From Trissonchulus latispiculum (Eukaryota; Nematoda; Enoplea; Enoplida; Ironidae), in NCBI GenBank assembly GCA_030248195.1, contig JASAND010011138.1:1-64000 (forward strand): a stretch of 64,000 bases of DNA, read 5' to 3'. The stretch's first letter is position 1, and each line of letters begins with the position of its first letter. The translations under genes and the position numbers were made by a program. The notes beneath the pieces are model-generated. The model ran no database searches. It was not told the origin of the DNA and saw only the letters and a list, made by a program, of their open reading frames with translations. Of the stretch, positions 1 to 12,770 are shown one piece after another.

Positions 1-1255
1 CATGTATTAAGTTGGCCTCAACAGAGCCTCAGAAAGCTACAACCACAAGAGAGTCTTCAGAAAGCTAAAACATCAAAAGAAGCCGAAAGCTCTTCAAAAG
101 CTACAACCCCAAAGAGAGCCTTCAGAAAAGCTAATAACCCCAACAGAGTCTTCAGAAAGCTAAAAACTTCAAAAAGGAAGCTCAAAAAGCTACAACTCCA
201 AAGAGAAGGCTTCAAAAAGCTACAACCCCAGCATGATAAAAGCTGGCTAACCCCAACAGAAAGCCTTCAGAAAGTTACTAACCACAAGAGTAGCTCCTCA
301 GAAAAGCTAAAAACTTCAAAAAAGAGTCTTCAAAAAGCTAACCCCAAAGGAAGCTCAACAAAGCTACAACCCCAAGAGAAGCCTTCAGAAAGCTACAACC
401 CCAACAGAGCCCTTCAGAAAAGCTACAACTTCAACAGAGTTTCAGAAAAGCTAAAATCCTTAAAGAGCTTCAAAAGTGCCACAATCTACAGAGAAGCCTT
501 CAAAAAGCTACAATCATAGTCTTCAGAAAAGCTAAAAACTCTCAGAGACGAGCAACTTCTCCAAAGAGAAGCTCCTCAAAGCTAACTCCTCCAAGAGATG
601 AGAGGAGAGGTTATTAACCAATAGCCTTCAAAAGCACACTAACAGAAGCTTCAGAAAGCTGAAAACCTTTAGAGAAGCCTGCAGCTGAAACTAGAAGCCT
701 TCAAAAAGCCAGAATCTCCTCAAAGAAATTCTGCAGCTTATCCTCCAACATAGTCTCCTCAGAGCAGTTCCTCAGCAGCTCTCCAAAGCAGAGAATCTCT
801 AGCAGAATGCCTCTAAAAAGCAGAGAAATTCCAATACTCTCAGAGTGCCACAACCTCAGAGAAATATCAAAGCTAAAAACTTCAAAAGAAGCTCCTCAAA
901 AAGCTACAACCCCAAGAGAAGCTCCTCAAAAAAGAACTGAAGAGAATGCTCAAGGCTACCCCTAAAGAGCCTTCCCGAAAGCTACAATCTACAACTAAAA
1001 GAGAAGCCTCAAAGTTGTTAACCCCAATAGCAGTCAAAAGCTACACCTCAGAAGCCTCAGAAAAGTTACAATTCCTTTGCCAACCCAGCAGAAGCTCTCT
1101 TGAAAGCTACAACCCTACAACTCTGGAGAAGCTCTTTATGAAAGCTAATACAACTCCTAAAGAATTTCTGAAAGCTACAACCCAAATTATCTCTGAAAGC
1201 TACATCCCTACAACCCCTAAAGAGCCTTATGAAAAAGTACAATTCTAAAGCTCTC
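1..1255. repeat. Array of ~29-bp repeats, left arm (inverted, degraded)
   Basis: The reverse complement of the 4520-6310 array (unit core AGCTACAACCCCAA plus AGAAGCCTTC) but far more irregular, with many small indels and CTCCTC replacing CTTC. It continues past the window edge. Confidence 0.9.
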
Positions 1256-4200
1256 TGAAAGTTGGTGTCCCCAGTATTCCAGACACTGCGTCCGTACTGT
1301 AGAGCTCGCCACTGCACCGCCACTACACCTTGTGTGGAACTACATGTTCTTGTTGTTGTGCGTGTTTGTTTTTTTAATTATTATTGGGTGAATGATGGCT
1401 AATGTTTACGAAATATAAAAGTTTGTTTACAAATTCATTGCATTTTCTGATCAGTTTTCATTTTCAATCAAGTATTTACATTTTGGCATTTTGTTACCAT
1501 TTCAGTCAGGTTGTCATAGATATTACCATATAGTTCTACAGTTTTAAAATTTATGTCGTTCTCATTATTGGCACATCTTTTGGTTGTCAGTGTAGTACAA
1601 ACTACAAGTTTCCCATTGAATTGTACTACTACACTGTTGTGGATGTGAAGTTCTGGTTGCAAGACACAATTGTTTGGTTTGTATTAGAACTGCTTTAATT
1701 CCCGATGTACAGCACTGCACAAGTGCAACGCCCCCTGTAGTGAATGGTAGACTGTATTTTGTACTGTACTTTGTTGGTTTAAATGTTGTAATTTTCATGT
1801 TTTGTCTCGTAGAATTGTTACCTGTTTTGATTTTGATACTATTAGTGAATGGCGGCACGTTGAGAAACTAGCAAATTTAACCAAAAACTTTTTTATGTTC
1901 TGCAGAACTTATAGCCGTAAATAATTATTTCCAGTGCAGCTTTTAACAATTAATTTCACCTTGCAACTGCCTTTAGCGAAACCAACTGACATACAGGGAC
2001 AATTTGTCATAGATCACTACAGTTTAGTGTATACACAACACTAGGGGTACAATACACTGTACTGACACAAATACTGCCATATCTTGTAGCCTATTAAAAT
2101 CAAAAGGTTTTGCAAAATTAAGTGCTGGAAATCTTGATTCTTTGTTACAAATTTCGGTGTCAGATGTTGCATGCTAGTTGCCCTTATCTCCCCTTTTTAT
2201 TTGTCCCTTTGAAACATTCTAAAAATTCGTTGCAAACTCCAAATTTCATTTTCGGAGGCGTACCAATTTTGTGTTGAGAGAAAATACGTTACGCCCATGA
2301 CACAAATTTTACGTTGATGTATTTCGTTTCAGTTCATTACATTTTCAAATTCTGCTAAATCTATGAATCAGTTTTTGTGGAGAGTTCAAGATTGTTAATT
2401 ACAGATTTTGTGTATAATGGTGTTTTGGAGGCCAGCGTGGCTACAGAATATTTAAAATTCCTGGTAATGAGTAGCTAATTATGTCGCGAAACCGCCAAAT
2501 ACACACAAATTGACACAAAATACGCAATAATATTGTCGCCCAAATAGCCCGACACCCCCCCCCCCCCCCGAAACTCTTGGGGGGTCCCACTTTGCACCAA
2601 TTACACAAGCGTGTTTCGTGCTCGCGGATTTGTAGCTTAGGCTTACGGTAGGCAGGGTTCAGTAGTTTTTAAATAATTAAGTATAACTGTAATTAGATTA
2701 ATGCAATATAAATTATTCGACAACTTTGTAGCATTTTTTGCTCTTTCGAATGATATAGCAATTGTTGCACAGTACAAAAATTCTGAGGAATGTAGTGTGC
2801 ATCAATTTTTATTTCAACGGAAACAGCAGAAGAAATGCTACAGAGTTGTCGAATTAGTTTTTAAATGCATTAATCTGGTTGAAGTTATAATTAATTAATT
2901 AAAATAATCAATAAATTACCTACGGTAAGCCTTAGACTAGTGGGCCTATCAGCGAGCAGACACTCTTACATGACAGTGTGTAATTAGTGCAAAGTGGGTT
3001 CATAAGTGGGTGGGTGTTCATAAACTTTAAGAAGTAATAATGGTAGGGAAGGGTCAAAATTTAATTTAATTTAGTCGTTCAAGATAAATCTTCATATTCA
3101 TCTTCTGATGCAAGCAAAATACAGCATAGCTTTGCGTAGGTTGCTATAGAATTTTTGCATTTCGGTATCAGCCTTACACAGTATTTTCCCTGCATTGTCC
3201 GTCCATATTTGGGCGACAATATTATTGCGTATTTTGTGTCAATTTGTGTGTATTTAGCCGGTTTCGCGACATAATTAGCTACTCTATTGCCAAGGAATTT
3301 TAAATATTCTGTAGCCACGCTGGCCTCCAAAACACCATTATACACCAAAATCTTAGTGTTTTCAATCTTGAGCTCTCCCCCAGAAACTGATTCATAGATT
3401 TAGCAGAATTTGAAAATGTAATGAACTGAAACGAAATACATCAACGTAAAATTTGTGTCATGGGCGTAAGCAATGACCTTTGCCTCTCAACACAAAATTG
3501 GTACGCCTCGAAAGTAATTTGAGTTTATAACAAATTTTAGGAATGTTTCGTTGAAAAGGACAAATAAAAGGGGAGATAAAGGGCAACCTAGCATGCAACA
3601 TTGTAACACCGAAACGTAACAAAGGGTCAAGACATTCGTGGTGCCTTCTTGCTTAATTTTACAAAACCTTTTTGATTTTAATAGGCTACAAAATATAACA
3701 GTATTTGTGTCAGTACAGTGTGGCATTGTACTAGTGTTGTGTATACACTAAACTGTATGAATCTATGACAAATTGTCCCTGTATAGTCAGTTGGTTTCGC
3801 TAAAAGAACAGTTGTAAGGTGGAAATTAATTGTTAAAAGCTGCACTGGAAATAGTTATTTGCAACTATAAACGTTCCTGCAGAACATAAAGAGTTTTTGG
3901 TTAAATTTGCTAGTTTCTCCAACATTAGCCGCCATTCGCCTAATAATTATCAAATCAAACAAAACAACAATTCTACAGGGTAGAACGTAGTTACAAACAT
4001 TTAAACATAACAAAGTACAGTACAAAATACAGTCTACCATTCACTACAGGGGGCGTTGCACTTGTGCAGTGTAACATCAGGAGTTAAAGCAGTTCCTGTA
4101 CAAAACCAAACAGTGTAATGCTGCAACCAGAACTAAAATGCAACAGTGTAGTAGTACAGTTCAGTAGGGCTTAGTTTATTACTACACTGACAATAAAGGT

Positions 4201-4519
4201 CTGTACTGAATACTATAATGAGAACGACATAAATTACAAACTGTACGACTATATGGGCCAGCCAATATATGACAACCTGACTGGGGAAATGAACAACAAA
4301 ATGCTAAAATGTAAATACTTGATTGAAAATGAAAACTGATCAAAAGAAAATGCTGTGTTTATTAAACAAACTTTATATTTTCGTAAACATTAGCCATCAT
4401 TCGCTTAATAATAATTAAAAAAATAAACAAACACATAACAACAGAACTATGTAGTTCCACACAAGGAGTGTAGTGGCGGTTGCAGCTGTCAGTGGCGGCT
4501 CTATATAGTACGGTTGTAG

Positions 4520-6310
4520 TATACAGGAGCCTTCTCTTGGGGTTTTAGCTTTCAGAAGGCTCTTTAGGGGTTGTAGCTTTCATAAGGCTTCTTTAGGGGT
4601 TGTAGGGATGTAGCTTTCAGAAGGCTTCTGTTTGGGTTGTAGCTTTCAGAAGGCTCTTTAGGGTTGTAGCTTTCATAAGGCTTCTCTAGGGGTTGTAGGG
4701 TTGTAGCTTTCAGAAGGCTTCTCTTTGGGTTGTAGGGTTGTAGCTTTCTGAAGGCTTCTCTTGGGGTTGTAGCTTTCTGAAGGCCTTTCTTGGGGTTGTA
4801 GCTTTTTGAAGGCTTCTCTTTGGGTTGTAGGGTTGTAGCTTTCAGAAGGCTCTTTAGGGGTTGTAGCTTTTTGAAGGCGTCTCTTGGGGTTGTAGCTTTT
4901 TGAAGGCTTCTCTTGGGGTTGTAGCTTTTTGAAGGCTTCTTTTGAAGTTTTAGCTGTCGGAAGGCTTCTCTTGGGGTTGTAGCTTTCTGAAGGCTTCTCT
5001 TGGGGTTGTAGCTTTCTGAGAGCTTCTATTGGGGTTGTAGCTTTTTGAAGGCTTCTCTTGGGGTTGTAGCTTTTTGAAGGCTTCTTTTGAAGTTTTAGCT
5101 TTCTGAAGGCTTCTGTTGGGGTTGTAGCTTTCTGGAGGCTTCTCTTGGGGTTGTAGCTTTTTGAAGGCTTCTTTTGAAGTTTTAGCTTTCTGAAGGCTTC
5201 TCTTGGGGTTGTAGCTTTCTGAAGGCTTCTGTTGGGGTGGTAGCTTTTTGAAGGCTTCTCTTGTGGTTGTAGCTTTTTGAAGGCTTCTCTTGGGGTTGTA
5301 GCTTTTTGAAGGCTTCTCTTGGGGTTGTAGCTTTTTGAAGGCTTCCTTTGAAGTTTTAGCTTTCTGAAGGCTTCTGTTGGGGTTGTAGCTTTTTGAAGGC
5401 TTCTCTTGGGGTTGTAGCTTTTTGAAGGCTTCTTTAGAAGTTTTAGCTTTCTGAAGGCTTCTGTTGGGGTTGTAGCTTTCTGAAGGCTTCTGTTGGGGTT
5501 GTAGCTTTCTGAAGGCTTCTCTTGGGGTTGTAGCTTTTTGTTGGCTTCTCTTGGGGTTGTAGCTTTTTGAAGGCTTCTTTTGAAGTTTTAGCTTTCTGAA
5601 GGCTTCTCTTGTGGTTGTAGCTTTCTGAAGGCTTCTGTTGGGGTTGTAGCTTTTTTATCGCTTCTCTTGGGGTTGTAGCTTTTTGAAGCCTTCTCTTTAG
5701 GTTGTAGCTTTTTGAAGGCTTCCTTTGAAGTTTTAGCTTTCTGAAGGCTTCTGTTGGGGTTGTAGCTTTCTGAAGGCTCCTCTTGGGGTTGTAGCTTTTT
5801 GAAGGCTTCTCTTGGGGTTGTAGCTTTTTGAAGGCTTCTTTTGATGTTTTAGCTTTCTGAAGGCTTCTCTTGTGGTTGTAGCTTTCTGAAGGCTTCTGTT
5901 GGGGTTGTAGCTTTTTTATCGCTTCTCTTGGGGTTGTAGCTTTTTGAAGGCTTCTCTTTAGGTTGTAGCTTTTTGAAGGCTTCCTTTGAAGTTTTAGCTT
6001 TCTGAAGGCTTCTGTTGGGGTTGTAGCTTTCTGAAGGCTCCTCTTGGGGTTGAAGCTTTTTGAAGGCTTCTCTTGTGGTTGTAGCTGTTTGAAGGCTTCT
6101 TTTGAAGTTTTAGCTTTCTGAAGGCTTCTCTTGTGGTTGTAGCTTTCTGAAGGCTTCTGCTGGGGTTGTAGCTTTTTGAAGGCTTCTTTTGAAGTCTTAG
6201 CTTTCTGAAGGCTTCTCTTGGGGTTGTAGCTTTTTGAAGGCTTCTCTTGGGGTTGTAGCTTTTTGAAGGCTTGTTTTGGTGTTTCAGCTATTTGAAGGCT
6301 TCTCTGGCGG
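4520..6310. repeat. Array of ~29-bp repeats, right arm
   Basis: About 60 tandem copies of a 29-bp unit alternating between two forms, one with TTGGGGTTGTAGCTTTTTG and one with TTTTGAAGTTTTAGCTTTCTG, each joined by GAAGGCTTCT. Higher-order repeats are visible: blocks near 5655 and 5920 recur. Contiguous, without spacers. Confidence 0.95.
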
Positions 6311-6320
6311 TTCTATCTTA

Positions 6321-8000
6321 CAGAAATCGTCATCTTTTCTTCATATTGAGACATAAAAATTCTCGAGCATCCAATAAGTAATTTTACTTAATAGTTAAAT
6401 TAAAATTTTCTCTCTGGCTTAGACTCCCTGTTTTTCCAAATTTTTTCTTTTCTGCTATTTTGTACGAGTGAAAATAGAGCCAAATTTTAACGTCTAGAAA
6501 GTTTAAATTGCTATTAAAGAGATGCTAGAAAGAATCTTAACTAGAAAAACTAATTTTGCTCAAAATTTCTCAACGTTCTTAAGAGTTGACCTTGCATTGT
6601 TCAAGGAAATTTGTTAAACATTTGCCAATGTTTGCTACTATTGGTATTATTATTGGTCACAATTGCTTTAAATTGATTTAAAATTTAACTTTATGACAAT
6701 AAGGTGTCAACATGGTCGACTTTAACCTTATTAGTTACTGATTGCTACGATAAACAGTATGTTGATATAGACATTACATTACAGTACAAGTTAACACTGA
6801 CACAGCGTTAATCTGTCGGGCCTTCCCGCGTCTTACAATTCTACACTCCCCGTTCTTACGGGCAACCAGCCTTATATAATACAATTCCAAAAGGTCAAAA
6901 TTCGTTAAAATAAATAAAAATTAAAAAAATAAGTCAATTCGTTAAAACATAACAGGTTCGTCCACCCACAGTGAAAAACTTAGAAAAATATCGCTATTGA
7001 CGTGAGAACTTTTAATTCTTTGAATTATCAAGAATTCAACTCAGCTTTTAAAGTTCAACATAAGGCTTTCCCGATATGTTTTGTCTGGCGCTTGGCGTCT
7101 AAAATGTCAACTTGAAGCTACGTTGAAGTCAAGTTCAAGGTTCCAGGGTCATCTACGTCAACAAACAGTCATACTTTTACAGCTCTCAAGAGTATTACGT
7201 ACGTAGCTAGTCACTTACAGTTATGTTTATGTTGTTATTATTTTATGTACTTATGAGACGTATTCTTCCCCGTCACACTAGCGAAAATTTACAAGGAAAG
7301 ACACCCAAGACAAAGTCGTTGTTTTAAAGCGGAATTGTGTAAATTGTCTTAGAGTGAAATTCAAACTATAATTTTCCTATGTATGCAAAACGATAGGAAA
7401 CCACAAAAGAATAGGATTTTTAAATTCTGAGACATTAACAAATCTCTAATTCGCAGAAAACTAAATGGAAAAACAAACTTTGACACAAAAAGGAAGCTTT
7501 TGATTCAAGTAGCAACAGGAAGAATTGTGATTACCTAATTTAATAATTTTTATACCGCCGGAGGCGGTATACTTGTAATGGGTTGACCCATCTGAATTCC
7601 TATGTTTTGCATGTAAATTGCTTGGCGCGGAGGATTTCCGTCCTATCTTCAACACATGTCCCTGTTACGCAGGTTTTTTTGTCCAACAATTTTTCTACGA
7701 TTTTGCAATTTTTAGAGCATCATTACAGTCAATTTAGTTAAATTTTCAACGCCCTGTAAATTGTTTTGTACACGATCACAGAAAATCGGGCGTTATTTGC
7801 CTGTCACTTGATTGGCAGAGGTTTAACAGATCAATAAATCGCTAAAACTGATGTTACAATTTTCGTGTGCAAAGACTGATTTTGCGCTTGCACTGTATTT
7901 ATTTCATTAGTGTTTGCTTTCCTGCAGAATTTAGATAAAATAAACTGTTTAAAATAAACATATATAGATAAATGATAACTTTCTCTCTCGCAGTTTATTC
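6321..8000. other. Gene-free AT-rich flank
   Basis: No gene recognised. The only structure noted is a short perfect-looking palindrome at 7554-7572 (ATACCGCC/GGCGGTAT). Confidence 0.6.
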
Positions 8001-8015
8001 GATAAAATCGCTATA

Positions 8016-8345
8016 GTCAGAGTAGTGTAGTGGCTAGGGTGTCCGCTTGGCACTCTTCCCGACACAGATCGAATCCTTCTTCCGGTATAATTTTAGTTTC
8101 ACAATTGGCAGTGGCAAATGGCAATAAAATACTCCCATTCTTGTGTCTCAGAAACGGTAAATGTCGGGGAGTTGAAACTAAAAGCTAACGTCACCGTACA
8201 CACTAGAACAGTATGATGAAAACAAACAAAACGTTGAACACATAAATCCCAAACTCTACGGCGGTATTATTCCCCTTTTGAGGGGTAACTTGTTAATATT
8301 GTATATAATTCTAACAAGCAGACCCCTAAAAGGGGTAGGATCCCG
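8016..8345 (+). repeat. tRNA-derived SINE-like sequence
   Basis: An A box TAGTGTAGTGG (8023-8033) fits TRGYNNARNGG exactly. A B box AGATCGAATCC (8066-8076) matches GGTTCGANTCC at 9 of 11 positions, with normal spacing. No convincing cloverleaf anticodon arm, so a SINE head or tRNA pseudogene. An imperfect palindrome around CCCCTTTTGAGGGG (8258-8350) closes the block; whether it is part of the same element is unclear. Confidence 0.5.
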
Positions 8346-8494
8346 CCGTCGAATATGCTACTTTACCAGAGCTTATAGACAGAAAGAGTGATACTTTAAA
8401 TATAATATTGCAGCAGTATCATACTGAATTGATGGAGTAACCCAAAGAAGTTTCTTTCCACTCAAATAGAAATGTAATAACGAGTAGTACTTCA

Positions 8495-8922
8495 GGGGCC
8501 CTTTGCATAAAACTTATTACTAATAAAATTTTAGTGATTAGTTGATTAGTGTAGCAGTTTTACAGATAATAACTAAAGTTAGGAACGAGCAAGAGTTATA
8601 TTTGATACGTCGTTTTATAGTTTCTGAAATGCTCTAACAAACTATGCAGTCAAAATTCGTATGCAATTAATGTCTGGGCTAAGCCAGCAGAAAAATCCTA
8701 AAAATTAACGATTTTGTTGATATTTGTGATCAAACTGATTCAGTAGGCAGACATTTCTGAAATTCTTAGTAAATTTTAGATTAATCACACAACTTCCTTC
8801 AAAATAATACCGAAGACAACAAAATTTGTTGATTCTATCAATAGTTATGGTCATTTGTACTGCTACACTAATCAACTAATCACTAATAATTTATTAGTAA
8901 TAAGTTTTATGCAACGGGCCCC
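8495..8922. mobile_element. 428-bp MITE with ~70-bp terminal inverted repeats
   Basis: Starts GGGGCCCTTTGCATAAAAC and ends with its inverse (GTTTTATGCAACGGGCCCC). The arms continue through TTATTACTAATA and GTGATTAG(T)TGATTAGTGTAGCAG. No coding sequence. No clear target-site duplication. Confidence 0.8.
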
Positions 8923-10499
8923 AGGTCAGGTATTTCTGCTCCATTTTACAAATTTGCGTTGCTATCAGATAATTACAGCACTTGACTTAGACGTTCAGAA
9001 ATTTACTGGAAATGGCGTCGCCCAAAATCTTGATCCTCCAGCACAATTTGAATAGAACAACTTATATATTCACTTGTTAACCGATAAGCGCATTGATTTA
9101 ATATGTACAGTAGTCGACCGACTCAACCTCATATACAAATTTTCGTATGCTCTGGTGACATTATCCGAAATAATTATATATGTAGAAATTCAACTGCACT
9201 TTCCTAAAACCGTAGCGCTTCACCGGTTCAATTAGTCAGCATGAATTCAACAACGCTGGACGTTAAATGGAAAGTGAAGGAAGCACCTAATTTGCATATT
9301 AAAGATCCATCAAAGACTGAAATGCATTCAACCGAAGGGGGCGATCAAGAAAATTTGCTGGCAGCAATTGAACTAAATTAAACAAAGGAGGGGGCAAAAT
9401 TCAACTAAAGTCTTGCCTCAGATCGGTAAGGGCTATTTTTGGGAAACTACTTCCAAATTAATACTTTAAAACAGATTGCCTGAAAAACAAACCTTTACCC
9501 CCGCACACCCTGTACAAAAACCAGCCAGGTACAGAAGCCCATGATGAGCATAGGGCATTATTTTGATAACTGTACTGATTCAGTTCAAAATCCAGCTAAA
9601 ACGATCGCAAGTATCCCGCCTCTAGGCGGAATAAAAAAGCATAAATTACTACAAATGAAATCTTTTTACAAACACCTCTTTTAAAAAATCTTTTAAATTT
9701 TTAATTTTGAATTAAACTAACTGACTGATAATTTTAACTTTTGAATTTTTCAAATTTTCAGTGTTTCAACACCCCGTGGGTGAATTTTTTGTAACGGCCG
9801 CTCCCTGCCGAAAATATTTTGGGATCGTCCGCCCACCGCACCTGCCCCCCCCTTGTTTTTTGAAATAACAGGTCGCTCCAGTAAAATTTACAGGTTTTGT
9901 CTTGTAACAAGCAATACTTTATGCAAACAATTGAGTTTTCGCCGGACGAACATTTTCTAAAATTGTAAACCTGCTGCGCAGCCTATTTCGTTAATAGATG
10001 AGTGGGTTCTGCTAACTAACACTGCGAAAATTTGTGCAAAACATCGTTCAAATTACTTTTTTAATTGATTTTCAATGGTTTTTGAAGTTGGAAGAAGTAA
10101 CTTACTGCAATAGCTGGTTATCACGTTCCTTTAATTGTCGCTGGCTGCTTTTGCTTCACACACTGCTAAGTTGTATGTGCTAACGAAGAAATTAGTCATA
10201 AGTCAACTATGAAGAATTAAAAAGAATTACCGGTTTTGAAGTTGCAACTTGCAAGAACCCATGTATAACACATGCGTAATTACATAGATTAGAAGTGGAA
10301 GTCTTTCAAAAGAAAAGATCACACATTAATCATGCAACTTCTATCTTAAAGCACTGTCCACACGCATTTATGCTAAAATTCATCTTTAGCGAGTAGAATC
10401 CACAGAAGAACCGTTTCTGAGCAACTTTAGACTACCTGCTGCGCTGAGGCGCAGCAGGAAAAACTACAGGTCGTTTGGTGTCTGATTTAGGATTGTCAA

Positions 10500-10760
10500 A
10501 AAAGTCGAACAAAACTACAGGTTTCTCGAATATTTTCTACAGGAAACTCTTGTAATAGAAACTACCGGTTTCCTTAGTATTATCTACAGGAATAATAATT
10601 CCTGTAATTTTCACTATTCAAGAGGCCGGTAAAAAATACAAAAGTTACTTTTGTGGAAAATACAGGAAGCTCCGCTAGTGACTGACCGCACAGGAGCACT
10701 TTTGTAGAAAACTACAAGAATTCCTGTAATTTCTACAGGTCTTTATTAGGAGTCCAATTT
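10500..10760. repeat. Dispersed repeat copy 1 (CTACAGG family)
   Basis: Shares with 12020-12215 the blocks GGCCGGTAAAA, AGCTCCGCTAGTGACTG and GAATTCCTGTAATT in the same order and orientation. It is rich in the word CTACAGG. Class unknown. Confidence 0.75.
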
Positions 10761-11339
10761 CTAGGACTCCTAGCGATTTTAGGAGCTAGGAGTGCTTTAT
10801 AGGACAGGCCCCAAGCCTGGAATTTCAGGCGCAAGCTAAGGTCATCCAGTTTAATATTCAACCTTAAAGTGTGATCAGTTTCAGTTTAGCGAGTAGGTTA
10901 GTTAACATTGAGGCAGTTTTCAGACAGACTTTAATAGCAGTGCTGAGCTGATGGTAGTTCCTTTCTGGAGACATCAGTTTTCTCATTCATTCCTTGGAGT
11001 TAAGAAGCCATTGTGAAATATTTCATTGATTTTACTCTGAATTATACAAAAGTGAGTGCTAACGTTATGCAAATTAAATCTAAATAGTCCTTCTGTGTAA
11101 TGTCCAAGGTGGACATAGCTAATACTCCAATTCCTTAAAATCGATGCATTCAGTCTTAAGGTGGTTTCTCTATGGTCGGTCGTTTTGAGCGCCCTTCCTT
11201 TCAATTTTTGTGTATTTTCTTGGAGTGCCATTTCGGATCCATTTTTGGGGATCCCCTCTTTTTCTATTTCGAAGTGTTGAACTACTGATTGATAAGTGCT
11301 TCCTTAAAAAGGTTTGGGGTCTTATCTCGATTATCCCCA

Positions 11340-11610
11340 CCATTCAAAATCCTTAAAACTTGACCAAATAAGCTAAAATTTGGTATATGTATGTTTTCGA
11401 CTACGATGAATTCAAATATCGCAAAATTTTTCGATTTCGCGAAATTAGATTTTTTCGATTTCAAGGGGGGACCAAGGGAAACCGAAAAATTTTTGTCTTC
11501 GATTTTGCTGAAAAGATGTATATAGGGGTTTTCGAATCTGAAGTCAGTTTTTCGATTCAGCTTTTCGTTAGCTCAGTATAAGCTTACATCTTAAGCTTAA
11601 ATCGTTGTAT
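11340..11610. repeat. Partial copy of the 51315-51891 foldback family
   Basis: Contains GGGACCAAGGGAAACCGAAA, TTTTTCGATTCAGCTTTTCG and TTAGCTCAGTATAAGCTTA, all matched by the left arm of the palindromic element near 51460-51610. Confidence 0.7.
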
Positions 11611-12019
11611 ATTTGACTTTGGATTAATTTTGTATTTTCGTTCAAAAATAAGAAATTCGCGATACCTAAAATAGGCCTGCCGTCGCCTTTTGCAGTTGGT
11701 TAGCGGTTGAGCGGTAGGAATTATCAGACATTAACACACTCTAAATTAGACCTGCAATCCTTTACTTCAATTTCATTCTTTATTGAGTCATGCTTAACAC
11801 TTTTTCGTTTTAATGACTACGACGAAGCAAAATGTTCGTTTTCGAAGTTTTTTTATTGGATTTTTGAACAAGTACAATCTTCTAAAATTTACGTACTTTT
11901 ATGAGACATTTATTGCTCATTCATTACTTGCTTGGATTTGAGTGATAAGTGGACAGCTTTTAGTTGCCATGCTCAGTTTTCCATGTCCACACGTGCATGT
12001 CCACCTGTCCACAAAGAAA

Positions 12020-12215
12020 ACAAAAACTACAGGTTTGCTGAGAATTTCGCCGTAAACACCTGTAATTTTTACTATTTAAAAGGCCGGTAAAATATACAAT
12101 TTAATTTTGCGAAAAATATAGTTAGCTCCGCTAGTGACTGCCCTCACAGGAGTAGAGGACCTCTTTTGTAAAAAACCAGAATTCCTGTAATTCCACTGGA
12201 ATGTTTTTACTTGCT
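12020..12215. repeat. Dispersed repeat copy 2 (CTACAGG family)
   Basis: Shorter, diverged copy of 10500-10760 in the same orientation, with the same ordered blocks. Confidence 0.75.
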
Positions 12216-12561
12216 AAGGATGTCCATGTCCAATAATTGCATCTCTCATCTTGATATCAAAAAATAGCTTGACATTTTTCTTTGACTAAAATCGTAAAAT
12301 GGAATCTACTATCTATCAATTTTTTTGCAGACCAAAGACGAAACATCTGTTATATCATCCGATACCTCACAAAGTATTCGTATATAAACAGATTGTATGC
12401 TGTGTTTCTTTACTTCAGAAATAAAGGAGTTTGTTTGTTTGTTTGTTATGTTATTATAATATGGTTGCAGAAAGGACATAGGAAGAACTAGGACTATTTG
12501 CTACACCTACACGTATTTAAAACCTAACCAACTGTTGAATATTTGAAAAGGAGCCAAAATA

Positions 12562-12567
12562 TTTATT
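12562..12567 (-). terminator. Candidate CHD1 poly(A) signal
   Basis: AATAAA on the minus strand, about 580 nt beyond the proposed stop. It is the first canonical hexamer I found after the stop. A 319-bp MITE would then lie inside the 3-prime UTR. Confidence 0.35.
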
Positions 12568-12770
12568 TTGTACAACAATAATCTATGATAATAAACTATA
12601 ACAACAAAATAATAGCTAACACAGGCTTCTTTATAATCGAGTCAATATCTGAAACATAAAATCAAATGTCATTCACAAGTACTTGTCACAAAGTGTAGCG
12701 CCAATTACGTCTAGATTTAGACTCACTCGCAAAAAAAGTGGAACAGCACCATTATTTGAACAGGTCACAC

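Larger units (their letters stand above)
1..6320. repeat. Giant imperfect palindrome (foldback-like element), left end outside window
   Basis: The left arm (1-2780) and right arm (2790-6320) are diverged inverted copies. For example 1300-1345 pairs with 4440-4490, 1700-1790 with 3990-4095, 2400-2545 with 3210-3350, and 2580-2715 with 2855-2995. The innermost hairpin closes near 2785. The right arm has about 200 extra bp at 3000-3210. Both arms end in arrays of a ~29-bp repeat. Long inverted arms with tandem repeats at the ends recall FoldBack/Galileo-type transposons. A sequencing or assembly foldback artefact must also be considered because the arms differ by many small indels. Confidence 0.8.

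Noticed and set aside
1066..1323. Small frames in the left repeat array
   Set aside because: Repeat-derived, and broken in the mirror arm.
4520..6310. 29-bp repeats as a CRISPR array
   Set aside because: The units are contiguous without spacers, and the DNA is eukaryotic.
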